Part shown: positions 53,413 through 64,000 of the stretch, piece after piece | Position numbering within the stretch: the stretch's first letter is position 1 | Layout of the letters: every line of letters starts with the position of its first letter | Assembly: GCF_000417875.1 (NCBI RefSeq) | Contig: NW_006920873.1 | Span: forward strand, 29,355-93,354 | Length of the DNA: 64,000 nucleotides | Source of the DNA: Pseudozyma flocculosa PF-1 | Taxonomy: Eukaryota > Basidiomycota > Ustilaginomycetes > Ustilaginales > Ustilaginaceae | Direction: 5' to 3' | The notes under the pieces: model-generated | The model's input: the letters and a program-made list of their open reading frames with translations, nothing else | Database searches by the model: none | Told to the model about the DNA's origin: nothing | Made by a program: the position numbers and the translations under genes

Positions 53413-55545
53413 ATGGCCACCACACCGCCAGCAGCCGCAGCCACAGCCGCGGCGGCCCCCTCGGCCACCTCCGCCTCGACCTTTGACCGCGCATCCATTG
53501 CCGCCTCGTCCACCCTGGCCCCCTCTATCGCATCCAGCGCCACCACCATCTCGGCGGCCACCCTGGTCAACCAGCCCGCATCCGTCACCTCGTCCAACGA
53601 GGCGCTCCGCGACCAGCTACACAAGCGCCTCCACAGCTTCACCTACCTCAAACGCACCCTCGACGGAAACCAGGCCTGGTTCGACACCGTCACCATGTCG
53701 CGCCACGACATCGCCGCCGCCTTCCAACACGATCGCATGAGGAAGCGCACCATCCGATTCACCCTCCTCGGACTCAGCCTCGCCTCCATCCTCGAACTCA
53801 ACACCCCCGCAGACATGGCGCGCGCCATCATCAACCTCGTAAACGAGCTAGACACCTACCCGGACGACGCCATCGCAAACCTCGTCGGCAGAGGCGGCGC
53901 AGCCACCGCCTACGGCACCGCAAAGCCAAAGATGAAAAACTTCTTCAAGTCGTCCTCAAAGACCCTAAAGCGCTCCGCCGCCAACCAGGCCATCGCCGAT
54001 TTCAGCTCCCTCGAAGGCTCCTCGGGCTCCGCCGGCATGGGCGCAGGCCTATCCATGTCCATGGGACCAGTCGCAGCCGGGAGCTCCATCGCAGGTGACA
54101 GGGACTACTCGTACCTCGTCGCGCCGAATATCGTGAGTCGAGTCCCGCCCCGCCAGCTGTTCGATGGCCGACGCTCCCAGAGCTAACGCCGCGTCACTCG
54201 CCGCCGCCCACTTGCCGCTCTGCAGCCCTTCCAGCTCGACTTCTTCCAGACGTTTTTCACGCTCTGCGACATCCTCAGCGAAATCTACCACAAGCTCATC
54301 TCTCTCACGTCGAGCCCGGTTTCGGGGGGCGTGGCCGCCGTCGGCCTGCCCCAGCACTTCCAAGGCGCAGACGCCAGCTTCGGCTCCATGTCGGGCGCCG
54401 CGTCGAGCATCAGCAGCGTCGGTGGCGCCACGATGCTCTCGTCGCCGCCCTTTGGTCCTACGGGCACCGACCGCGACCGCAGCGCCAGCATCAGCACCGC
54501 CGACGGCCCGGCCTGGAACGGCTTCAATCTCAGCCCGCCGCCCAACGACGCTAGCAGCGGCGCCGACAAGCCCGTGCAGCTCAACGCCGTGACCCAGGAC
54601 CTGCTGATCAAGGCCGACGCCAAGGTCAAGAAGGTGCTCCAGCAGACGGTCAAGGAGATCGACACGCTGGCGCGCCAGCTGATCAAGGACGAGCTCTCGT
54701 CGCTCGACCCGCTCATGAAGGAGCTCGGGCTGCCTCCGAGCGCCAACTCGGCCTTCATCCACCATCCGGGCGGGTCCGGCCCCGCCTCGCCGCCCTACGC
54801 CGCGTCGATGTCGTCGTCATCGCACGGCGGCCTGCCATCCGAGTACGGCTCGGTGTCGTCGCTGCCCTTCAGCCTGTCGCAGAGCCAGGCGGGTGGCGGT
54901 AGCGGCAGCGGCAGCGGGGCAGGGGGCGGCGGTGGTAGTGTCATGGGTCCGACGCCGCCGAAGCCGTCGCGCAAGTTTAGCTCCGCCTCGCTGCACACGG
55001 GCATGCAGGGCACCGTGGCGCAGCGCAAACAACTCTTTTCCAACCTCGGCGGGGGTGGTGGCGGTGGCGGTGGTGGGGTGGGCAACGGTATACCATCGGG
55101 CCACCACGCGGCATTGAACACGATCGCGGGGCAAGCATCGGCATCTAGCAGTTCAGCATCGTGGCAAGTGGGCATGGGGACGGTGGAAGAAGGTACCCAT
55201 TCGATGCTGGCTGCGACTGGTGGGGGTGGGGGGTTGAGTGCGGGATTGGGCGGAATCATGCGACGAAAGAGCAAAGGCACCCAACAGCAGCAACAACACC
55301 AACAGCACGGGCAGGGGCAGGGGCAGGGGCAGGGGCAGGAAGAAGGTATTGAATCCACCGCTCCACCACCTCCTCCTCCTGCGCAGCAGCAGCAGGGATC
55401 GACGACGGGGAGGAGAGCAGCGACACCTTCTTCCTTTTCTTCCCTCTCTGCGGCCGGTGCGGGTGGTGGGGGAAGGGTATCGATGGATAGATCAACAGCA
55501 TTCACCCACCCGACACCTGCACCTTCGACGTCGTTGGCGGAATGA
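53413..55545 (+). CDS. Conserved-looking fungal protein of unknown function
   Basis: Two exons, 53413-54132 and 54226-55545, 93-base intron (GTGAGT...CTCTGCAG), phase 0, 679 residues. I do not recognise the family. Three parts look folded: residues ~55-165 (LRDQLHKRLHSFTYLKRTLD, FTLLGLSLASILELN, AIINLVNELDTYPDDA), the segment crossing the splice (SYLVAPNIPFQLDFFQTFFT, LCDILSEIYHKLI), and an amphipathic helix near 390-440 (AVTQDLLIKADAKVKKVLQQ, IDTLARQLIKDELSSLDPLM). The last ~240 residues are Gly/Ser/Gln-rich low complexity. The hydrophobic stretches are not long enough for membrane spans; there is no signal peptide. The splice is supported because it joins two hydrophobic, regularly patterned segments without a gap. 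Likely a cytosolic helical scaffold, stated only as an impression. Confidence 0.75.
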
Positions 55546-56076
55546 ACCGCCTCCCTCCTCCCCCCTCCTTGCAGGCTGTAAGGTTGCAGAGTCGAGCGAG
55601 GTTGGAGGTGTGCGCGTCGTGACCGTTCTGCGTTTCCCCCTCTCTATACCCCCGCCCCCCCCCCCCGCCGCGCTTTCTACGGTCTTTCCATCCCCCCACC
55701 CCCCCCCCTCTCCCTCTCCGAGAATCCATCATGCATGTACTTGTACCCTCTCTTACGTCGTTCTTCCTCCCTTCCCCCCTCGGCTTGCCTCCATCGACTT
55801 CAAAATTGGCGCGGATGACGCAAAAATGGGACGAGGGCCAAATCGCCGTCCCCCCGCACCGAACTCCATCGATGCACGCACGCACGCACGCCCGCCCGCC
55901 TACACCTCCAGGCCAGCGAGGGGTGAGTAATGGCTATAGAGGTAGAGGGATCGATAATGCAAATCAAGGAGCGATGAACGACGAAACAACGACAAGACGA
56001 TGACGAAGAGGGGCGAAGGCACACGGCCTCCCTCCCTCGGCCGCGCTCTGCAAGCGTGCCACCGAGAGAGGGGGCG
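55546..56076. other. Convergent intergenic region
   Basis: Between the unknown gene and TAF2 stops. It has long C runs (about 55658-55670 and 55692-55706) and (CGCA)n near 55873-55890. No gene recognised. Confidence 0.65.
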
Positions 56077-59000
56077 TCACGCCAACTTGGTCTTTTTACT
56101 ACTGCTTCCCCCCGCCGCACCACCGCCGCCACCACCCTCTGAACCGGGAACGGCCTCCTTCCTCTTCTGACCCGACCCACCACCACCACCGCCGCCGGTG
56201 GAATGGCCACACGAAGCCTTGACGCCGTTGATCTCCTTGCGGTAGATGGACTCGAACGTCTTTGTGAGGTCGACGATGCCCTGGTCGGCGGCGTTGAACG
56301 TGTAGCAGTTGCGCAGCATCAGCCGCACGTCGGCGTCGAACGCGTCAATCGAGTCGTACTTGTCCCCCTTGAGCTTGGACTCGATCAGCGACAGGTCGCG
56401 CGCGTCGCGGCGCGGGATCACGTCAAAATAGGTCGGAATTCCCAGCGCCACCCTGTCGTGATGATCGCAGGTGACCCGCGCAGATGGCGCAGGCGATGTG
56501 TGGACGCGGGCGGTGTCAGCGAAAGGGGCGAGGGCGATCAGAAGGGGGCCCAGGACAAGAATGCGACCCGGCCTGGCCTGGTCGCGGACTCACGGATCGA
56601 CGGGCTCGCGGAACAGGATGCTCGCAGGGTTGGCCTTGACCCTGTTGAGCAGGCCCTGCAGAGCGCGCTTCTCGCCAAACTCGAGCCGCTTGACCAGCAG
56701 CTTGGCCCACTCCTTGCGGAACAGCTTCTCGAGCTCGTCGGCGTGCAGGCACGGCTCCGTCGTGGGCGGATTGAACTGGCGGCAGTTGGCAAAGATGAGC
56801 TGCATGTCGGCGGCAAAGTCGGCCATGGTCCGGTACGCGCCCTGGTTGACCTTCTTCTCCATCGTCGAGAGGTCCATCGGCGTCTTGATCTCGTCGAGGT
56901 ACGTCGGCACGCCGTCGCGGACCGGGTCGACGGGGTAGAGGAAGAAGATCGAGAAGGGCGACTTGCGCAGCGTCTGGATCAGCGCCTTGCACTTTTTCGC
57001 CTGCAGCGGCAGCCCAGAGGCCGCGGCCGCCGCGACCGGGTCCGAGTCGGCGCCCTTGGCACCCGGCTTGCTGGGAGAGGGCGTGGCTGCCTTTGGCGGA
57101 GGTGGCACGTGAGGCAGCGGTGCGGCGCCCCCATTCAGCGCCGATGTGGCAGCCAAAGGCGCAGGAGAACCAGCCAGGCTGGCGCCGGCGGGCTTGTTTG
57201 GCTTCTTGCTCGGCGTGGCCGCGCGGGCCGAGCCCGATTCCTTGTCCGCCTTCTTCAGCTTCACAACCGGCGCGGGCGTCGCCTTCTTGCTTGCCGGTTC
57301 GGGCGACTCGCCCAGCAGGTCGAGGATGTCGTCGTCGACGCTCTGGCGGGGTACGGCAGAAGCCGATCTCGATGCCTCGCCCTGTGGTGCTGGCACGGGA
57401 GCTGCGGCCGAAGGCGCAGGCGACGATGACGAAGATTCGCTCTCCTTTTTCTTCAGCTTGATCAGCGGCTTCTTCGGCTTCGGCTGAGCGGGATCGGGCG
57501 ACTCGGCGGCGGGGCTGGCTGCCACGGTCGGCTTCAGCACCGGTTTCGGTGGAGCCTCGTTTGCCAAAGGCGGCTTGGCCTTGAGCTTGACCTTGACCGA
57601 CAGGCGCCCGGGCGCCGGGACGGCAGCGGGCGGTGCGTGCACCGGATCCGGCTGGTCCCTGACCGGGTGCGTGCCGGGGCTGCCGGCCTGATCGGCGGCC
57701 GTCGTGCCATAGTCGGTCGCCTTGACCGTAGTATCGCTGGCGGCCGCCGCATTGGTGCCCGACACGCCATTGGCCACCCTCTGCTGCTTGGCCGCCGACT
57801 GCTCGAGCGTCTTTTCCATGCGCGTCCACAGCTGGTTGAAGGCCTTCTCCAGCCCGACGGCCTGCTGATGGGCCCAAGCCTTCGGATCGGGAGTGTAGGT
57901 CCGCGCATTGCGGATCATGAGCTCAAAGTCGGCCTTGAAGTCGTAGCGATCCCGATACTGGCCGCTGTCGAGCTTGTTGGCAATGGAACCCAGGTCCATG
58001 GGGTTCTTGATGACGTCAAAGTAGTTGGTCGCCTGGTCGCGAACGGGATCGACGGGTTTGAGGAAGATGGACGCGAAGCGGTTGTCCATCAGCTTCTTGA
58101 GCGTGTTGCGGCACGCGGTCAGATCGGCGTACGACATGCCAGAGGCCTGGCCGGGTGCCAGTGGCTTCGGCTTCTTGGCCTTGACCGGCTTCGGAGGCTT
58201 CGAGGCCGACGGGCCGGCGGAAGCGGCGGCGGCGCCTTCGGGAGTCTCGAAGGCGACGCGTGGTGCCGATGGTTTGGCCGGCGTCGCCGTCGCCGTTGCA
58301 GCTGGTGGCGCAGGCGCGGCCGCCGCCGCTCCTTCGATGATCGACGGCTGCTTAACGAGCTTGATCTTGGAGACGCTGGGCGACTCGAGCGGCTGCTCGG
58401 CAGTCTGCGTCGCCAGGCTCGGCATGCGCACCCGCAGCTGGACTTTCGGCTGGAGGGGCAGGTCGCGCTCTTCGGCCGGCCGGAAGAGGAGCTCGGCCAG
58501 CTTAAGCATCGACCATCGCGCCTCGGAGTCGAGGCCCGGCGCCAGCAGTGCGGCCAGGAATCCTTCGCGGACGCCCGCGGACCGTCCAATCTCGCGTCGC
58601 AGCGACTTGAGTGCAGCTTCGAGCTGGGCATCGCGCCCCTTGTTCGACTGACTGATCTGGCCACCATTCTCCTCGATCAGGAGCGCCTCCGGACCGCGAA
58701 TCCCGCCTCCGCCAAAGACGCCCGTGCTGATGGCCACTGCGAGGCCCTCGCACAGCGCCCGGGCCAGCGCCCGCTTGACGCTCCGGCTCTCGTCGCTCCG
58801 CAGCAGCGCAAAGCAGTACCGGGCCACCACCTTGTGGTCCAGGCTCCCGAGAAGCAGGAGGTAGTTGAGCGCGGCGATGCGGACGGGGCCAAAGTTGCCC
58901 TGGCGCGTGTAGAAGAAGAAGAGCTGGAGGTCGCGCGGACGGAGGTTGGCCAGCATCATGGCGGCCTGCCAGTCGAGGGCGCCGAGGGTGATGACGTTGT

Positions 59001-61869
59001 GGTACGACGGCACCAGCTTGTCGAGCTCCTGCAGCCGCTCGACCTCGGCCGCGGCGTGGGCGAGGAGGGCGTCATCGTCCCTGGCGTCTTCGTCCTCGTC
59101 GGCTGGCACAAAGCCGCCGACCGAGTCGACGGGCACAAACGCGCTCGCCAGGCCGTCCATGATCGAGGCGAGGTAGAAGTCGTCGACGAAGCGATTGGTC
59201 GAGTTGTCGTTGTAGCGCAGCAGGTTGATGAGGAACTTTTTCACCTGCGGCGGCGACCGCCCCTTTGGGTTGCGGACGCGGCTGATGGCGTGGATGATGG
59301 CGCGCTGGAGAAAGTACTCGGAGGCGTCGCTGAAGTCGTTGGCGCGCGGGATGCACGGCACGTCGAGCGGGTTGGTGATGGCCGGGTCGTCCGGCGGGTC
59401 GTAGCAGCATTGGGTGCGGAAGAGCTTGAGCAAGTGGAAGAGGCCGAGGTAGTCGAGCTCCGGCATGGCGCAGCTGACGAGGGCGTGGGCGGCCTCGGCC
59501 CTGACGCGGTAAAAGTACTTGGACACCAGCACCGTCCTCGTCAACATGCTGCAGGTGACGAGCGACGGCATCTGGGCCAGCGCGTGGACCGCCGCCACCT
59601 GGGCCACAACGTCGCGGTCGCGCTGCAGCTGCGAGACCCACATGTAGTCTGGCTGCTCAAAGTGGATCGAGGCGAGCCACTCAAAGTCGGCGTCCATGCG
59701 GATCCACTCGTACGGCGCCGACGCCATCTTTTCCTCGTCGTCCTCGGTCCAGTCGGCCACCCTCCACTCCTCGCGCGCCCGCTCGTCCTCCCACATGCCG
59801 AGGCCAAAGCCGAGATCGATGAGCCCGATCGCCTCGGCGGCGTCCTGGTCGCCCTGCGCGGCGGCCGCTGCGGCAGCCTGACGCGCCTGAAAGCGCTTCG
59901 TGTTCCTCCGGACACGCTTGTACTTGGTGTTGAACGGCACCTCGTAGCGCTTGGCGGGGCCCTTTACGTCGAGCACGTGCTCGTAGGGCGTGCCGTCGGC
60001 CTCGTGGATCCGGACGGTCAGCTGGCCCTCGAAGAGGGGCACCGGGTTTGAGGCCAGCGCGTCTTCGGGCCGCGCCGCGGCGTATTGGGCGGCGGGCGTC
60101 TCCTGGCGGATGTGCATCTCGATGAGCAGCTTCTTGCGGTTGAAGTTGGCGCTGCAGAAGAAGCGCGGGCACCCGCTGCCGCGGATCCACTGCTCGGTGA
60201 ACTGCCGCAGGTCGGCGCCGCTGACCTTGCGGCAGACGCGCAGAAAGTTCTGCGTGCTGAGCGCGTTGTTGGTCATCTCGCCCGTCATGGCCTGGAGAAA
60301 GACCTTTGGGATCACACGACCGAGGCCGAGCGACGCTCCCATCTTGCAGAGCCGCCGGTCGAGGATGTGGAGCACCAGCGGCGCCTTGAGGTTGATGAAG
60401 GGCAGCGTGGCCGCGTCCGGCGGCTCCCAGGCGCCGGCCATGTAGAGCGGCGGCATGCCGACGTCCCAAGCGCAGACGCGATCGCAGTCCTTTTTGAGGC
60501 GGAAGCGGTACTCGTTGTTGCCGAGCAGCTTGCGGATAAAGAGGCCGGTGATGTAGAGGCCGAGGCCGTTGATGAGCCAGGTGTCGGCCCAGGTGGCCTG
60601 GACGATGTTGATGCCGACCCACTGGAAGGCGATGGCGTGGCTGAGGATCTGGCGGTTCTCGAGCGCCTGGTCGATGACCGAGGGTGGGTGGAGGAGGTCG
60701 CTCGAGCAGATCGCCAGCATCGACAGCGGCGTGCAGTCCTGCGGCGGCTCATCCACCATGACCAGGCGGAACGAGCCGAACGGGTAGGAGCCAAACCCGC
60801 GGGCGAAGAAGTCCATGGCCTGCCTGGTGAAGCCGACCGAGTTGCGCAGCTCGTCCTCCCTGCCCGGCAGGCAGAAGGCGAGCATCTCTGGCTGGCCGGC
60901 CTCCTCGATGGCCGTGGCGGGCTGCGGCGCACCGCTGCCGCCGGCCTGGTGGCCGATCGAGTCGATGCGGATCATCTGGAAGGGGCCCGCAGCAAAGCCG
61001 ACGTGCTGGACCGAGGTCGGAACAGGCTGGGTGAAGCAGAAGACCGTCTTGGACGAGTTGTTGGGATGCGCCACCTGCTCCATCAGGTCGCCCGTGCACA
61101 CGACGACCACCTGCGAGTCCTCGAGTCCGGCCACATCTGGCACGGCCAGCCCGTCTTCCCCGCCGCCTTCGTTGCCGTTGCCGTCGCCGTCGTTGTCGCC
61201 GTCGGCCGATGCGAGGTACTTGGGCACGACGAGCTCAAACTCCCAGGTGCACCGCTCCCAGAGGCTGTCGACGCACGGGATCCAGCAGCGGGCGGCGTCC
61301 GGACACGAGGCGACGGTGAAGAGGTGCGGCACGCGGTAGGGCGAGTCGGCCGTGGGTCGGACAAACTGGACGCCGTCGGCGGGGTCCTTGAGGTAGTACT
61401 CGATGCGCACCGTGATGGGCGTGTACTCGAGACCGCCGCCCGAGCCGGATCCGCCTGGCGTCGGTGCATCTTCTGGAACCGCGCTGCCAGCCCTCGGACC
61501 TCCACCGATGCTCTGGGGCTGGATGTGGATCTCTGGCGGGAGCAGGACGCTGAGTTCGCCAGTGACGCCGTCAGAGGCCGCGGCAAAGATCTTGCGCTTG
61601 AGCTCCGGGTAGAGATGCACGTCGCGATTGTCCGAGAGGCCGACGCCGGTGATGTGGTCGTTGTAAGAGTAGTCGGCCTCGATTCCGGCGCACGAGATGC
61701 TCTGGATGACGGCCTGGCGGCAGTTGAGGTGTACGACGCGAAGGTTTCGGTCGGTGGGGATGATGGTGAGCTCGGTGAAGCCGGCGATTGTGCCGCCGAA
61801 TCCGAGGTCGAGGACGACACGCTGGTGGCTGAGCGTGTAGCCGCGCGAGGCGGCATTGGCCCTCTGCAT
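56077..61869 (-). CDS. TAF2: TFIID subunit TAF2 with three C-terminal bromodomains
   Basis: Exons 61869-56594 and 56452-56077 (minus), 141-base intron (GTGAGT...ACGACAG), 1883 residues. Residues 1 to ~640 are the M1-aminopeptidase-like TAF2 module (HQRVVLDLGFGGTIAGFTEL, VHLNCRQAVIQSI, FCFTQPVPTSVQHVGFAAGP), followed by HEAT-like repeats to ~1130. Then bromodomain 1 (~1240-1345; YFDVIKNPMDLGSIANKL, RNARTYTPDP), bromodomain 2 (~1617-1725; YLDEIKTPMDLSTMEKKV, FANCRQFNPP) and bromodomain 3 (~1738-1830; PVDPVALGIPTYFDVI crosses the intron; LRNCYTFNAADQ). The acetyl-lysine Asn is present in BD2 and BD3 (FN) but is Thr in BD1 (YT). The tail is basic. TAF2 contacts the core promoter Initiator in TFIID; bromodomains would add acetyl-histone reading. 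Human and yeast TAF2 lack them. Confidence 0.93.
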
Positions 61870-63038
61870 CGTCGTCGTCGGCGCCGTGCGCGGACCAGAG
61901 GGTCAGCCAGCGGCAGCTTCGACGATCGAGTAGGTGGAGTGGCTGCGGTGGCGACGGGCTTTAAGGGGCGACTCGGCGGCGCTGCTTTCGGAGCGGCACA
62001 CGCCGCTTTCGCTCACCTCGTCGTCGTCGAAGCGCAGTCGGGAGCGAGGTCGGGTCGGCCAGTGATGCTGCACCGCGGGTCTCGGCTGAGCGCTGGGCGA
62101 GGTGCGACGTGGCTGTGCTGCGTTGCGCCGAGCACGGTCGTGTGGCGGCGTGACGAGAGTTGATCTCGGTCAAGCCGATGGAGTCGTGGCGGGAGTCGGT
62201 GGGTGGGGCGGGACCAAGTCGAGATAGGTTATGCCGGTGCTTGTTATCAGCGAGAGGGCGCAGCGAGGATGCTCTGGCCTATCTCTGATGTAAGAAGACA
62301 GATAGAGAGCCGGCGGAGCGGCTTCGGCCGCTCCCGATCGACGCTGTCAGCTGGATCCGAACGAGGTGACCGGCGGAGGTGCCGAGAGGGGCAGCGACCA
62401 AAGGAAGGGGGGATTCGGGTGGTGGTCGTCGTCGTCGTCAAGAGCCAAGCGTTGGCGAGCCGCGCTGATGCATCGGAAGACTGCCGCGGCGTCGGCGACG
62501 TGGGAGGGGCGCAAAGGACGAGCAAGGATAGAGGCGACGGGTGATGAGGAGAGACGGAAACCACGCCGACAGCAGACGGCCAGGCCAAGCCAGCCAAGCC
62601 AGACCGAGCAGCCCCTTCCAGTGGAGGCGGTGAGGCCAAGTCGAGCGACCAGCCAGGGCCGTCTGCAGCCATCCAGGGCCAGCCAAGGCAAAACGCCATC
62701 GACACGTCGGCCCCAGACGCGCAGAGGATCGGGAGGCAAACAAGCCACCGATCGGGCCAGTGGGGCGGCGACTTCTGCGGCCGTCCAGCAGGCCTGCATC
62801 CCCGCTACGCCTTCCAACCAGCCCCTCACCACCAGTCCCACCATCGTCACCACCATCACCACCACCACCATCACCATCCGCGCGGCCATCGCCACTCTTC
62901 CTTGCCTGCGCCCTTTGCCACCTCTCTCTACTCAACCCGACCTCGGAAGAGCGCAGATTTTCGCCTCGCCTGAGCCTCCCTGGAGCACCTCCACGACCAA
63001 AACCTGGCCGACTTGAGCGGTCAACCTTCTCAACCGCC
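61870..63038. other. Divergent promoter region, TAF2 and PRP45
   Basis: 1.17 kb between the two start codons. No gene or clear TATA box seen. CAGCCAAG/GGCCAAGCC words occur near 62580-62700 and (CAC)n near 62845-62875. A shared control region for two gene-expression factors is possible. Confidence 0.6.
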
Positions 63039-64000
63039 ATGGCGACGACGTCGCTCTCTGCCGCGCTCCCAGCGCCCCGCTACTCGAACGTCACAGTCGA
63101 AAACGACGAGGGCACCGACGATGCCGCCGAAGCCAGCTCCTCTACCGCCCTCGCCACAAAGGCATCGCACATCCCTCCGTACGGCAAGCGCACCGGCTGG
63201 AAGCCCCGCGCCCAGGCCGACTTTGGCGATGGAGGCTCCTACCCCGAGTGCCACATCGCCCAATACCCGCTCGAGATGGGCCGCAAAAAGGCCGGCACCA
63301 GCGGCAACACGGTGGCCCTCCAGGTCGACGCCGATGGCACCGTGCGGTACGACGCCATCGTCCAGCAAGGGCGGCGGCCCGGCCAGATTGTCCAGTCGTC
63401 GTTCAAGGACCTGGTGCCGCTCTCGCAGCGTGAGGGCAAGGACAAGGAGCGCGGTTTCGAGAGGCCGTCGGAGGAGGAGGTCATGAGCACCGCCGAGCGC
63501 ACCCGGCTCGCGCTCGAAAAGATCACCCAGGGCAAGATCAAGGCGACGCAGCCCAAAAACGTCGCCGTCGCCACCGGCAAGCAGGCCGCCAGCTACATCC
63601 GCTACACGCCTGGACAGGGAGATGGCGGCAAGCAGCGCATCATCAAGATGACCGAGGTGGCCGAGGACCCGCTGCAGCCGCCGCGGCACCGCTTCGGCAG
63701 GCAGGACTTTGGGCCGCCCAGCCCGCCGCCGCCCGTCCTGCGCTCGCCGCCGCGCAAGGTGACGGCCGAGGAGCTCAAGGAGTGGAACATCCCACCGGAC
63801 ATTTCGAACTGGAAGAACAACAAGGGCTACACCATCCCGCTCGACAAGCGCCTTGCCGCCGATGGCAGGGGCCTGCAGGACGTCCACATCAACGACGGCT
63901 TTGCCCAGTTCTCCGAGGCGCTCAACCTGGCCGACCGGCACGCGCGCGAAGAGGTGCGGCAGAGGAGCATCATGCAGCAGAAGTTGGCCGCCAAGGAGAA
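63039..64000 (+). CDS. PRP45: Pre-mRNA splicing factor PRP45 / SKIP (SNW family), 3' partial
   Basis: Starts at ATG 63039 (CCGCCATGG) and runs off the window after about 320 residues with no intron. The conserved SNW region is visible: an N-terminal IPPYGKRTGWKPRAQADFGD, YPECHIAQYPLEMGRKK, YIRYTPGQ, DPLQPPRHR, the repeat PPSPPPPVLRSPPRKVTAEE, and the signature ISNWKNNKGYTIPLDKRLA, with AADGRGLQDVHINDGFAQFS after it. PRP45/SKIP is a spliceosome component joined to Prp46 and the NineTeen complex that also serves as a transcription co-regulator in animals. The remaining C-terminal basic helix region lies beyond the window edge. Identification is secure because the SNWKN motif and its flanks are nearly unique to the family. 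Confidence 0.97.
   Translation, partial: MATTSLSAALPAPRYSNVTVENDEGTDDAAEASSSTALATKASHIPPYGKRTGWKPRAQADFGDGGSYPECHIAQYPLEMGRKKAGTSGNTVALQVDADGTVRYDAIVQQGRRPGQIVQSSFKDLVPLSQREGKDKERGFERPSEEEVMSTAERTRLALEKITQGKIKATQPKNVAVATGKQAASYIRYTPGQGDGGKQRIIKMTEVAEDPLQPPRHRFGRQDFGPPSPPPPVLRSPPRKVTAEELKEWNIPPDISNWKNNKGYTIPLDKRLAADGRGLQDVHINDGFAQFSEALNLADRHAREEVRQRSIMQQKLAAKE

Noticed and set aside
57637..62163. Long + strand open frames (804 and 692 codons) across TAF2
   Set aside because: They lie antisense to a clearly homologous gene; translations are Arg/Val/Gly-rich without motifs, as expected from GC-rich codon positions.

Overview
The window looks like nuclear chromosomal DNA of a basidiomycete fungus, most likely of the Ustilaginomycotina (smut) type. 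The reasons are the high GC content, gene-rich layout with mostly long single-exon genes, few and short introns (75-141 nt, mainly GTGAGT/GTACGT donors), and the gene content: Zn2Cys6 regulator with an MHR region, SEC66, an IRC22/TRAP-alpha-like protein, a CDC25-type Ras exchange factor, TAF2, PRP45. The species is not identifiable by eye. There are two assembly gaps (256-742 and 53043-53177). I saw no rRNA, tRNA, transposon ORF, CRISPR array or secondary-metabolite core gene.

Layout. 1-8.4 kb: the 3' part of an Mss51-C-like gene (+), a zinc-dependent alcohol/formaldehyde dehydrogenase (+), a glutathione S-transferase-like gene (-), a DUF4396 membrane protein (+), and the beta subunit of mitochondrial 3-methylcrotonyl-CoA carboxylase (-). 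8.4-12.6 kb: a gene-poor, repeat-rich island. 12.6-24.8 kb: a very long coiled-coil protein with a C-terminal membrane anchor and a dynein-adaptor-like CC1 box (+), a NAPE-PLD-like metallo-beta-lactamase (+) and a two-exon Zn2Cys6 transcription factor (-). 24.8-28.2 kb: a second gene-poor island, followed by a small cysteine-rich secreted protein (+). 29.5-34.9 kb: an SH3/WW-like/RasGEF protein (-). 34.9-38.5 kb: a third gene-poor island.

38.5-64 kb is dense: SEC66 (-) and an IRC22/TRAP-alpha-like ER protein (-), then a 1379-residue ORF joining an adaptin-like HEAT-repeat half to a DUF4743/Nudix half (+), an ankyrin-RCC1-BTB-BTB protein resembling IBtk (-), a conserved protein I cannot name (+), TAF2 carrying three C-terminal bromodomains (-), and, divergently, the 5' part of the splicing factor PRP45/SKIP (+), which runs off the end.

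The genes are mostly independent housekeeping genes, not a pathway cluster. Functional themes that recur are ER protein translocation (SEC66 plus IRC22/TRAP-alpha-like), membrane traffic and motors (adaptin-like, CC1-box protein), Ras signalling, and gene expression (TAF2, PRP45, Zn2Cys6). The three most unusual objects are the TAF2-triple-bromodomain protein, the adaptin-like/Nudix fused ORF, and the membrane-anchored protein with a CC1-box motif. Exon coordinates were inferred by eye from splice signals and reading-frame continuity and have not been checked against transcripts.
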